Shown in pieces: positions 9,095 to 17,299 of a stretch of DNA of 64,000 nt. This DNA is from Nostoc sp. S4 (lineage in GTDB: Bacteria > Cyanobacteriota > Cyanobacteriia > Cyanobacteriales > Nostocaceae). A program made the translations under genes and the position numbers. Numbering within the stretch: position 1 is the first letter of the stretch; each line of letters opens with the position of its first letter. The notes under the pieces are model-generated. The model was given only the letters and a program-made list of their open reading frames with translations, was not told the origin of the DNA and made no database searches. The stretch covers positions 24,150-88,149 of the forward strand of contig JAQYWR010000035.1 in assembly GCA_029379225.1 (NCBI GenBank), given 5' to 3'.

Positions 9095-9742
9095 ATGTTT
9101 ATGCAAACTGCTACAATAAAATACGCTTTATCACTGCACACCACGACTCCCGAATTAGGTATAGCAATTAGTAATTTTGCAGGTGAGACTCGCTCTCAAG
9201 TTTGGAATTTAGGACGCGATTTATCTAGTTTAATACATCAATATTTAATTGAATTTATCAAACCACAAACTTGGGCAGATTTGTCTTTTATTGCAGTTGC
9301 AAAAGGCCCTGGTGGGTTTACTGGCACTCGCATTGGTGTCGTTACTGCTCGAACGTTGGGGCAACAATTAGATATTCCTGTATTTGCAATTTCAACTTTG
9401 GCAGCGGTAGCTTGGTCGCGAGCAAGCAAAAGTCAAAATCCAAAAACTCTCGCTGTCCAAATGCCAGGACAACGAGGTCAAATTTTTGCTGCTATTTATC
9501 AACTGATGCCAGATGCTTCTGGGCTAATAGCTTTATTACCAGATACAGTTATGACACCACAAGCATGGCAAGAAACTTTAGCCAATTGGAACACCAGTTA
9601 TCAGTTGATTCAAGCTGAATCTGGATTAGCAGCGACGGTCATAAATATTTTGGAACTAGCTGAAATTGATTGGCAACAAGGTAAATCTCCTAATTGGTCA
9701 GAGGCTTTGCCTTATTATGGACAACATCCAGTTGAAGTTTAA
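9095..9742 (+). CDS. tsaB: tRNA threonylcarbamoyladenosine biosynthesis protein TsaB
   Basis: Dimerisation partner of TsaD in the complex that makes t6A37 in ANN-decoding tRNAs. The ASKHA-type N-terminal domain is present (LSLHTTTPELGIAI near residue 10) and the family signature AKGPGGFTGTRIGVVTARTLGQ lies about 70 residues in. Length of 215 is normal for cyanobacterial TsaB. TsaB lacks catalytic residues of its own. Start ATG at 9095 with a weak AGGA upstream; a second in-frame ATG follows two codons later. It stands alone here. Confidence 0.92.
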   Translation: MFMQTATIKYALSLHTTTPELGIAISNFAGETRSQVWNLGRDLSSLIHQYLIEFIKPQTWADLSFIAVAKGPGGFTGTRIGVVTARTLGQQLDIPVFAISTLAAVAWSRASKSQNPKTLAVQMPGQRGQIFAAIYQLMPDASGLIALLPDTVMTPQAWQETLANWNTSYQLIQAESGLAATVINILELAEIDWQQGKSPNWSEALPYYGQHPVEV

Positions 9743-9830
9743 TCCAGCTAGCTACACTGAAGTGCGATCGCAACAGGTGTACGCTTTTAATTTTATGCTG
9801 TTGATATTTTCTTAAGTTCGACTACAAAAT

Positions 9831-10040
9831 TCAATCATCTAACAAACTCATCAACGCTTGTAATTCCAAGTCAGGCGACTCTGATAACTCATCCTGTAAC
9901 TCTAACAGTTGAGTTTGTAATGCTGTAACTACATTTACCATGTCAGATTCTTGTGCAATTTTTAGCTGACTTTCTTTGATTCTGATTTTTCTTAGCAGTT
10001 CGTTTACAGTATAAATTGAATCATAATTTGGAGAAATCAT
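9831..10040 (-). CDS. small coiled-coil hypothetical protein
   Basis: Unrecognised protein of 69 residues if started at the ATG at 10040; an in-frame GTG at 10091 would add 17 residues that look less protein-like. AGGTGT precedes the ATG. The whole product is predicted helical by inspection, with leucines every three to four residues from about residue 13 to 50, and an acidic C-terminus. Its stop lies 89 bases from the tsaB stop (convergent). No function can be given. Confidence 0.5.
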   Translation of the reverse strand: MISPNYDSIYTVNELLRKIRIKESQLKIAQESDMVNVVTALQTQLLELQDELSESPDLELQALMSLLDD

Positions 10041-10091
10041 AGCCTTACACCTACTAGAAATTACAGGAGTAAAGTTAAACTTGCTACTCAC

Positions 10092-10603
10092 ACATTGTCT
10101 CGCATCGTTTAAATTTTAAGTAAAAATTGTACATGCTATTGGCGTCAACTTGTCAGCACAGTAATTTTTTTATTCAAAAGAGTGCTGTACAAAAATAAAC
10201 AGCATTATTGGTATATTACTTAATAGCCATTGAGCTATGATAATTGTCTATATTGCTATTTGCGATCGCACCACTGCTTGTTAAAATTCTCAACAACTGG
10301 TTAAGCATCATCTGACATGTCTATTGGTGTCTATTGGCGTTTTATTTGAACTTTGAAGATGTAGCATAAAAAAATACAAACTAAGATGATATATTTAAGT
10401 ATATTTATTTAGGAATTTATTTTTAATGTAATACTAACACCATCCAATTAAGTTATATCTAACTTTTAGACAACGATTGAACAGCGCACTAAGGTTATCT
10501 TTAGAACTGGTAATGGCATCTCTATTACTATTTTCTTTAATTTCCTGCTTGCTAAAAAATTAGTCGAATGAAAATTAAGTACTGAATTCTCAGGAGGAGT
10601 GAA
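10092..10603. other. gene-free gap, AT-rich
   Basis: No coding frame of conviction, RNA gene or known repeat was seen. The right end carries the promoter region of the downstream gene, including a strong AGGAGGAG Shine-Dalgarno sequence just before its ATG. A direct short repeat of TCTATTGG occurs near 10318-10334. Confidence 0.45.
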
Positions 10604-11041
10604 ATGGGACTCAGCGACGAACTTTTGAACCCAAACAAAAAAGCTATGGTCGTAGAAGATTGCTGCAACACGATCGAAAAACAAGTTGCGTCTAAGTCAG
10701 GTATCAGCGGCATGGCTCTGAAAGCTGCCTTCGGCGCTTTAAAGGGAGTCAAGCCTGGATACATTGCTTATGGCGTTGAACAGCTTTTGCCCCAATGCTT
10801 GACAGCGCTCGATCCCATTTGGAATGAAGGCGTGAAAAAGGGCGACCCAGTAGGGTATGTGATTGCGAATTCCTCATCCACAGCAGACGCGCTCTTAAGC
10901 GTAACTGACGCGAGGCTCAAAACTGTCAAACGGCAAATCGTTCGAGGAACCTATGAAAAGCTGCGTGGTTCAGCTAAAAAACACGTTGAAGAGGCGGTGC
11001 CAGACTTAGCCAACATTATTGACAAACACACCAAGGGATGA
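10604..11041 (+). CDS. conserved hypothetical protein (DUF6918-like)
   Basis: Soluble 145-residue protein without signal peptide or membrane helix. It opens MGLSDELLNPNKKAMVVEDC and has a conserved-looking core ASKSGISGMALKAAFGALKGVKPGYI, then a helical second half. From memory this pattern matches the DUF6918 family, of unknown function; that match was not tested. The ribosome binding site is near-perfect, implying strong translation. It is followed by a purine-rich stretch and a small inverted-repeat element. Confidence 0.65.
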   Translation: MGLSDELLNPNKKAMVVEDCCNTIEKQVASKSGISGMALKAAFGALKGVKPGYIAYGVEQLLPQCLTALDPIWNEGVKKGDPVGYVIANSSSTADALLSVTDARLKTVKRQIVRGTYEKLRGSAKKHVEEAVPDLANIIDKHTKG

Positions 11042-11110
11042 GCGAGTTGGGGAGTATAGGGAGATGAGGAGATGGGGAGCAGAGGGGCAGGGGGGAAAAT
11101 TTCTAGCTTT

Positions 11111-11203
11111 TATAGCAGGAGGCAGGAGGCAGGAGCTAAAACTCTTACTGTTCCTAGCATTCACGCTTGTCATTATGTCCTAACCTATGTGACTACGGCT
11201 ATA
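11111..11203 (-). mobile_element. MITE-like element, family TATAGC, copy 1
   Basis: 93-bp element bounded by TATAGCAGGAGGC and, inverted, TATAGCCGTAGTCAC. It is the reverse complement of the copy at 27918-28031, sharing the core TTCACGCTTGTCATTATGTC, with fewer GCAGGAG units. It lies between a plus-strand gene and the end of the kinase gene. No coding capacity. Confidence 0.65.
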
Positions 11204-11222
11204 ACTCAGCACTTAAGACTCC

Positions 11223-14200
11223 TTAGTCAACAGTCATCACTCCATACTCCTCACTACTACCAATCAAAGTAGCAATTGCCATGATTAATTCCTCTGGTTC
11301 GACGGGTTTGGATATATGCTTTTGAAACCCTGATTCGAGTGCTAGTTGCTGGTTGATTTCTCCTGCATAAGCAGTTAAAGCGACCGCCAAAATCTCTGTC
11401 CCTTGCTCTGCCTGCAATGCTTTAACTTGGCGCATCAGCATGTAACCATCTGTTTGTGGCATCCCGATATCACTTACTAGAATATCTGGTTTTGACTGTG
11501 CCAAGGCTTGTAGTGCTTCCAAAGCCGAGGCCACAGGGGTAACTTTTGCTCCAGCTTGTTCGAGGACGAATGTGTGGAATTCGCGGGTATCTACGTCATC
11601 GTCCACAACTAAGATTTGGATGCCTGTAAGAATTTCAATTGCAGGAGAAGCATCCAAGTCAGCAATGTTGATGTCTTGTTTGACAGCTAAATCTTTTTTG
11701 ATTATCGGTAGCCTGACCGTAAAACTAGCTCCTTGCCCTTCACCTAAACTTTCTGCCCAAATCGTTCCCCCATGTAGTTCTATCAGATGACGGACAATTG
11801 CTAAGCCTAACCCCAAGCCACCAAACTTGCGAGTTGTTGTGCTATCAGCTTGACGAAAATATTCAAACACGTAAGGCAGGAATTCGGAACCGATGCCCTT
11901 GCCTGTATCACTGACAACAATCTCAGCATGATTGTCAATACGCTGAAGTTGAATTTCAATTTTTCCACCTTCAGGAGTGAATTTAACAGCATTCGATAAC
12001 AGATTCCAGATTACTTGTTGTAAACGGCTGGAATCACCCAAAATTTGCTCTCCAGAAGCATCTAAAATTTGCTGAATTTGAATATTTTTAGCCTCTGCTG
12101 CCAGACGCACTGTCTCTAATGCCGCATCAATCACCAACACTAGGTTGACAGGAAACATGTTGAGGCTGAGTTTGCCTTGTAAGATGCGAGAGACATCGAG
12201 CAAATCTTCAATCAGTTGAGCTTGTAATTTCGCATTACGCTCAATCGTGGCAATAGCTTTTTTGAGTGCGGTTTGGTCAAACTCACGCGTTAGTAACAGA
12301 CTCGCCCAACCGAGAATCGGATTGAGTGGCGATCGCAATTCATGAGACAGTACTGCTAGAAACTCATCCTTGATGCGGTTGGCTCTTTCGGCTTCGGTTC
12401 TGGCAGTTTGCTCAAGTTGCAGCAGGCGATCGCGTTCTGCTTCTGCTGCCTTGCGTTCGCTAATATCAATACACGAGCCGATGTAGCCCAGGAATTCTCC
12501 TTCGGCAGTAAACCTGGGTACACCGACATCAAAAATCCAGCGGTATTCGCCATCAAAGCGTCTGAGTCGGTATTCCATTTGAAACTTTTGATGGGCATTA
12601 AACGCATTCACATAAGTATCTAAGCAATATTGGAAATCCTCAAGATGCACTCCTTCAGTCCAACCATTGCCTATCTCTTGCTCTTTGGTTCGTCCCGTGA
12701 ACTCAAACCAACTATTGTTAAAATAATTACATAAACTATCGACACCAGATATCCAAATCAACATTGGTGTTGAATCTGCTATTAGTCGAAAGCGTTCCTC
12801 ACTCTCACGAAGTGCTTCTTGTGCTTGTTTGCGTAAGCGCAGTTCCTCGTAGACATCACTGATATCTGTAACAAATATTGATACTCCTTGTGCAAAGGGA
12901 TAAATGCGATTCTCAAACCAGCGATTCCATCTAGGATAAAAGTATTCAAAACGAACGACGGTCTGTTCGGCGAGCGCTCGATGAACTTGGATATCAAACT
13001 CGCTGGCTACAATATCTGGAAACACTTCCCAAATGCTCCTACCTAGCAATTCTTCCTTTGAAAGACCAAGAACTTCTGTTACTCGCTGATTGACAAAGGT
13101 GTAGCGCCACTCGCAATCCAACACAAAGAACTGGTCTTGGATACCAGCTAAAACTGTCTCCAGGTGTGCTTTTGCAACCTCAGCCTCAATCCGTAACTCT
13201 TGTTCGCGTTCCATTGTCTGCTGTCTCAAACGAGCCATTTTTATGGCTGCTTCTACCCGCACCAATAATTCACGGGCAGAGAACGGTTTAATCAGGTAAT
13301 CATCAGCTCCGGCTTCTAAACCTCCTACCCGTGCCTCTTCTCCTGCCCGTGCCGACAGCAGAATAATCGGAACTTTTCTTGTCTGCGGCTCGGCGCGTAA
13401 TGCTTGCAACAATCCAAAGCCATCTAACAAAGGCATCATCACATCTGTCAGCACCAAGTCTGGCAGACACCGCCGCACAGAATCCAAAGCAGCTAAACCA
13501 TCCGGCACTGCTTCCACTTCATAGTGCTGACTTAACAACCGCTTGACATAATCGCGCATATCAGCATTGTCGTCAGCTAAAAGAATCCGGGGTATTGAGG
13601 AAGGTGAAGCCTTTGAAGGGGATAAGGGGTAATCGGGATTAGGGATTAGGGATTGGGAAAACTTTTGTGCTGCTCCCTTGTCCCCAGTGTTCTCTTCGGG
13701 CAGCCAACGCAGAGCTTCTTCTAAATAGGGTGCTGCACCTAATGCAGTTGAAGTTAAGGTGCGAGTGGCACTAATCCGGTCTGGAGGCAAATGAGCATAC
13801 CCTGTAGGAATTGATACAGTAAAGCAACTACCTGCTCCCAGAACACTGGTTACTTGGACTGTTCCACCATGCATTTTCACCAATTCTTGCACCAGTGACA
13901 AGCCAATTCCTGACCCTTCAAAAGTTCGTCCTTGCGCTCCTTTGACGCGGTGAAATCGTTCAAACAGATGGGGAATTTCTGTTGCTGGAATACCGATTCC
14001 TGTATCTTGCACTGACAATTCTACGAATGCAGATGCGGGGATGAGGGAGATGGGGGGATGAGGAGATGAGGGGATAGGGGGAAAGACTTGTTGCAAGCTC
14101 TCCTCTGCTCTCCCTATTTTCTCTATGTCCTGTTTCTCTACCCACTGCAAGCTCACCGAAATTTTTCCTGCTAAGGTGAATTTGAATGCATTAGATAGCA

Positions 14201-15629
14201 GGTTAAAAACAATTTTTTCCCACATCTGACGATCTACATACACTGGTGCTGGTAAAGGAGGACAATTAACTGATAACTGCATTCCTACTCGTTCGATCGC
14301 TGAACGAAAAACACTAGCTAGTTCGGCGGTGAAAATGGTCAGGTCTGTGGGTTCGTATGAAGCTTGAACCCGTCCGGCTTCAATCCGTGAGAAGTCTAAC
14401 AGGCTGTTGACTAGTTTCAATAAACGCATTCCGTTGCGTTGCACCATTTTTAACTGCTCTTGTTCGTTAGCTGGTAGCAGGTTGGCACAATTGGCTAAGG
14501 TTTCTTCTAGTGGCCCCAACATTAGGGTTAATGGGGTACGAAACTCGTGGCTGACGTTGCTAAAGAAGACAGTTTTGGCGCGATCGATTTCTGCTAAAGC
14601 TTCGGCGCGTTTGCGCTCTTGTTCGTAAGCTTGGGCGTTGGCAATGCTAGCTGCGATTTGAGCTGCAATTAGTTCGATGAATCCTCTATAATTATCGTCG
14701 AATAACCGAAAAGGGTTCAGACCAGCAATTAAGATGCCAGCTTTACCGCTTTGACCGGATGGTGCGATGGGTACAGCCACCCCTTGATGTGGCGATCGCT
14801 GCCATACACCAGAAGGCAAGCTGCCAAAATCCGCTTCTAAGATGTCAACCAACCTTGTTTGATGCGTTCTGATGACTTCTGCAAAAGGCCAAACCGTATC
14901 AGAATTGAGCGCAACTGTCTCTGGAACTGCAATTTGGTTTGGTTGAATGCGGCATGTTCTAGCAAGAAAAACTTGCTCTCGATCTGGATCGACTAAATAA
15001 ATCATTGCAAAAGGTAAGTCGTAAGGATTGGTTTCCAAACAACTCGCACTCAGCTTACAGGCTTCATCGAATGTCCGCGCGTCTGCTGTTCTAGTTGCTA
15101 ACTCTCGTAACAGTTTCAACTGACGCTCACTAATGATGCGTTGTGTGTCGTCTGTGTTGGCGCAGATAATCCCACCTGTGTCGCCCTCGTCATTGGGAAC
15201 TGGGCTATAAGAAAAAGTATAATAGGTTTCCTCTGGGTAGCCGTTACGCTCCATAATCAGCAACAGCGCTTCGTCGTAAGTGCCCTCGTTCTTAAGCATC
15301 GCTGATTCTGCTCTCGGCCCAACCTGATCCCAAATCTCCCGCCACACATAGGAAGCTGGCTGGCCGAGTGCTTCTGGATGTTTGCCGCCAATAATAGCTT
15401 TGTAAGGGTCGTTATAAAGGTTAATCAGTTCATCGCCCCACCAGACAAACATCGGTTGACGAGAAGTGAGCATAATCCGCACCGCAGTTTTTAAACTCTG
15501 CGGCCACTGCTGTGTTGGTCCAAGGGAGGTTTTCGACCAGTCGATTTCTCGCATCCGCACACCCATTTCACCCCCACCGAGAAGGAAATTGCCGTCGGCC
15601 TTAGTTAGTGGCGTTGACTTGTTTTTCAT
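11223..15629 (-). CDS. multidomain hybrid histidine kinase with two kinase cores and two receiver domains
   Basis: Signal-transduction protein of 1468 residues from the ATG at 15629, which has a GAGAGGAA ribosome binding site; an in-frame ATG at 15650 is less well placed. Order: N-terminal PAS-like region (about 15-165); GAF (180-335); first kinase core with SHEFRTPL (phospho-His near 361) and an ATPase with DTGIGIP and GSGIGLSLV; receiver with Asp near 729 in LTDVMMP; two PAS/PAC domains (about 820-1075); second kinase core with SHELRSPL (His near 1096), DTGKGIG and GLGLGLAIV; terminal receiver with Asp near 1387. No membrane segment: cytoplasmic sensor. In-frame low-complexity inserts break the first ATPase domain and the linker before the first receiver. 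No cognate regulator is adjacent. Confidence 0.93.
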   Translation of the reverse strand: MKNKSTPLTKADGNFLLGGGEMGVRMREIDWSKTSLGPTQQWPQSLKTAVRIMLTSRQPMFVWWGDELINLYNDPYKAIIGGKHPEALGQPASYVWREIWDQVGPRAESAMLKNEGTYDEALLLIMERNGYPEETYYTFSYSPVPNDEGDTGGIICANTDDTQRIISERQLKLLRELATRTADARTFDEACKLSASCLETNPYDLPFAMIYLVDPDREQVFLARTCRIQPNQIAVPETVALNSDTVWPFAEVIRTHQTRLVDILEADFGSLPSGVWQRSPHQGVAVPIAPSGQSGKAGILIAGLNPFRLFDDNYRGFIELIAAQIAASIANAQAYEQERKRAEALAEIDRAKTVFFSNVSHEFRTPLTLMLGPLEETLANCANLLPANEQEQLKMVQRNGMRLLKLVNSLLDFSRIEAGRVQASYEPTDLTIFTAELASVFRSAIERVGMQLSVNCPPLPAPVYVDRQMWEKIVFNLLSNAFKFTLAGKISVSLQWVEKQDIEKIGRAEESLQQVFPPIPSSPHPPISLIPASAFVELSVQDTGIGIPATEIPHLFERFHRVKGAQGRTFEGSGIGLSLVQELVKMHGGTVQVTSVLGAGSCFTVSIPTGYAHLPPDRISATRTLTSTALGAAPYLEEALRWLPEENTGDKGAAQKFSQSLIPNPDYPLSPSKASPSSIPRILLADDNADMRDYVKRLLSQHYEVEAVPDGLAALDSVRRCLPDLVLTDVMMPLLDGFGLLQALRAEPQTRKVPIILLSARAGEEARVGGLEAGADDYLIKPFSARELLVRVEAAIKMARLRQQTMEREQELRIEAEVAKAHLETVLAGIQDQFFVLDCEWRYTFVNQRVTEVLGLSKEELLGRSIWEVFPDIVASEFDIQVHRALAEQTVVRFEYFYPRWNRWFENRIYPFAQGVSIFVTDISDVYEELRLRKQAQEALRESEERFRLIADSTPMLIWISGVDSLCNYFNNSWFEFTGRTKEQEIGNGWTEGVHLEDFQYCLDTYVNAFNAHQKFQMEYRLRRFDGEYRWIFDVGVPRFTAEGEFLGYIGSCIDISERKAAEAERDRLLQLEQTARTEAERANRIKDEFLAVLSHELRSPLNPILGWASLLLTREFDQTALKKAIATIERNAKLQAQLIEDLLDVSRILQGKLSLNMFPVNLVLVIDAALETVRLAAEAKNIQIQQILDASGEQILGDSSRLQQVIWNLLSNAVKFTPEGGKIEIQLQRIDNHAEIVVSDTGKGIGSEFLPYVFEYFRQADSTTTRKFGGLGLGLAIVRHLIELHGGTIWAESLGEGQGASFTVRLPIIKKDLAVKQDINIADLDASPAIEILTGIQILVVDDDVDTREFHTFVLEQAGAKVTPVASALEALQALAQSKPDILVSDIGMPQTDGYMLMRQVKALQAEQGTEILAVALTAYAGEINQQLALESGFQKHISKPVEPEELIMAIATLIGSSEEYGVMTVD
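13615..13660. repeat. GGGATTA-type repeat inside the kinase gene
   Basis: Tandem copies of a seven-base unit (GGGATTA) plus AAGGGG runs, of the kind seen between genes in this window (for example near 61360-61395), are read in frame as a Ser/Pro-rich linker just before the first receiver domain. Confidence 0.6.
14036..14085. repeat. GGGGATGAG-type repeat inside the kinase gene
   Basis: Irregular tandem GGGGATGAGG/GGAGATG units, identical in style to intergenic purine-rich repeats near 11060 and 61268, are read on the minus strand as a Pro/Ser-rich insert (FPPIPSSPHPPISL) between beta strands of the first ATPase domain. Confidence 0.65.
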
Positions 15630-15771
15630 TAGTTCCTCTCGATTAGTCATGGGTCGGGTACAAAGCTACAGTTGTAGTCATCTACTCCTAAAAATTCTCT
15701 TTTCGTTTATAACTTACTAAAACATTACTGAGTGCCGATTTTAAGGAGCAATTCAGCACCGAACAAAAAGC

Positions 15772-16026
15772 CTACTCTTGTTGTCCAAAGTATGTTGTTT
15801 GAAGAATTTTACCTCGATCGCCTAGCTCATTGAGTAGGGTACTAATACGCTGCATTGCCGAAGGAGAAAGTATCGCAGGTTGATTTTGCCAGCAGTTGAT
15901 TGTTGGGAAAGTAAAGCCATCGGCGGCAAACTTTTGTTGAAATAAATTTAATTCTGGCCGCAAGGCACGCACTAATTTGTCTATACTGGGTTGTTTCGCT
16001 ATAAGTAGGCCTCTACTCTGAGGCAT
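15772..16026 (-). CDS. XRE-like HTH protein, probably degenerate
   Basis: About 84 residues from the ATG at 16026. The middle resembles an XRE helix-turn-helix of a cyanobacterial type: RPELNLFQQKFAADGFTFP followed by TINCWQNQPAILSPSAMQR and a tail resembling LLNELGDRGKIL. Compared with the remembered pattern (LTQEKFAxxLGVTFPTINRWENGRATPSPLAM) one or two residues of the recognition region are missing and key positions have changed, so it may no longer bind DNA. No target gene is evident. Confidence 0.45.
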   Translation of the reverse strand: MPQSRGLLIAKQPSIDKLVRALRPELNLFQQKFAADGFTFPTINCWQNQPAILSPSAMQRISTLLNELGDRGKILQTTYFGQQE

Positions 16027-16035
16027 ATCAATCAA

Positions 16036-16806
16036 AGTTTATAAAACTCTATATATCTTATTTTTTATGGTAAAGATTGTTTTACGTCTATTATTCTTGA
16101 GATAGAGATTGTGATTTCAGGAGTTTTTTCCATTAGCTAGGATAGAGGAGTTGGTGCTGGGCGATCGCTCCCCAAAAATCGATGCCAAAACCAATCAACT
16201 AGCAAATACGAAAGAATTAGTCAATTATCCGAGCCAAAATTGGAAGTCAAACAAGCTTTATCTCTGGCTTTGAGATTTAGTTTATATACTTCACTTTACT
16301 CAAAATCTGTTGTCAATCTAGATCTATATTTAGCAAAATATTCAATTAGCTTCCCATTAATTTAATTTATGCTTTTAACAAATAAGAATATTTGATTATT
16401 ATTTCAGAGTTATTTATGATCGTAGAAAATATTTAATTTAACCAAAAATTTGCCTGTTAATTTATTTAATATCTAGAAGTAAGCGAGTTTTCAAAACTAA
16501 TAATAACTGCGACAAAAAAGCTGAAATAAAGCTGAAATCAGATTTCTAAAGTAAATTAATACTAAATGAGTTAAAGAATATTTATAAATTAGAGTAATGT
16601 TTTTACCTCCTGACTTGAAAAAGGGTGTAGTGTGTGGGGTGTAGGGGATATTCCTTTTTCATGCATGGCAGTAAAACTTGTTTCATTGGGACTGCCCCCA
16701 ACAAGAACTACCCCCTGCCTCCTGCTATATATGTAACTTAAAAATCAGCTTTGAGAAAGTAAACCAACTATATCAAACTCTTATTATAGATAGCATACCA
16801 ACTTGA
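16036..16806. other. long AT-rich gap
   Basis: 770 bases between an HTH relic and a small secreted protein. No coding frame was supported. It includes a GT-rich patch (about 16620-16650) and CCTGCCTCCTGCTATA near 16717-16732, which matches only one end of the TATAGC element family. The start of the next transcript probably lies after 16750. Confidence 0.45.
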
Positions 16807-16827
16807 TTGAGAAATTTCCTAAATATA

Positions 16828-17130
16828 ATGAACATCAAATTCTTCCAAATTACTATAGTATTATTACTAATTGTGTTCAACTTAGTAATTGCTTCTCCCA
16901 CTTGGGCAAAAACAACACCTTCCTTAACTAGCAATCCTAACTATTTTGAAGTAGGGCAAAAAGTCATTTGGCTTTATAAAGCTCGTGGTGATTCTACTAA
17001 TATTCAGAGAATTCCCGCAGAAATCATCAAATTAGGTTCTAAGGAAGTGCAAATCAAGATACACAAAAATAAAAACGAATTTGTGAATCGTTGGGTGAAT
17101 CCAAATAAGCTGGAAAATTCGCCAAATTAG
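16828..17130 (+). CDS. small secreted hypothetical protein
   Basis: 100 residues from the ATG at 16828 (the frame also opens from TTG at 16807). A signal peptide (about residues 1-28, cleavage near TWAKT) is followed by SLTSNPNYFEVGQKVIWLYK and a basic C-terminal half that could be a small beta-barrel (VIWLYKARG ... PAEIIKLGSKEVQIKI). The NP-Y-EV motif after the signal peptide is shared with the protein at 2230-2880. Function unknown. Confidence 0.6.
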   Translation: MNIKFFQITIVLLLIVFNLVIASPTWAKTTPSLTSNPNYFEVGQKVIWLYKARGDSTNIQRIPAEIIKLGSKEVQIKIHKNKNEFVNRWVNPNKLENSPN

Positions 17131-17183
17131 AGCGATCTGAGAAACTCAAAAAGAATTTTTTGTCAGATGTAAGGGTGCTATAA

Positions 17184-17280
17184 CTTATGCCGTAGTCACA
17201 CCCTTTAGGACATAATGATAAGCATGAATGCTAGCAACAGTAATAGTTTTACCTCCTGCTGCCTTCTGCCTCTTGCTATA
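17184..17280 (+). mobile_element. MITE-like element, family TATAGC, copy 2
   Basis: About 97 bp with the same core as the copies at 11111 and 27918: GCCGTAGTCACACCC at the left, a middle of GACATAATGATAAGC type, and CCTCTTGCTATA at the right. The left terminal bases have decayed (TTATGCC rather than TATAGCC). It lies between a small gene and murD. Confidence 0.65.
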
Positions 17281-17299
17281 ATATGAGCCTCAAAACTAC

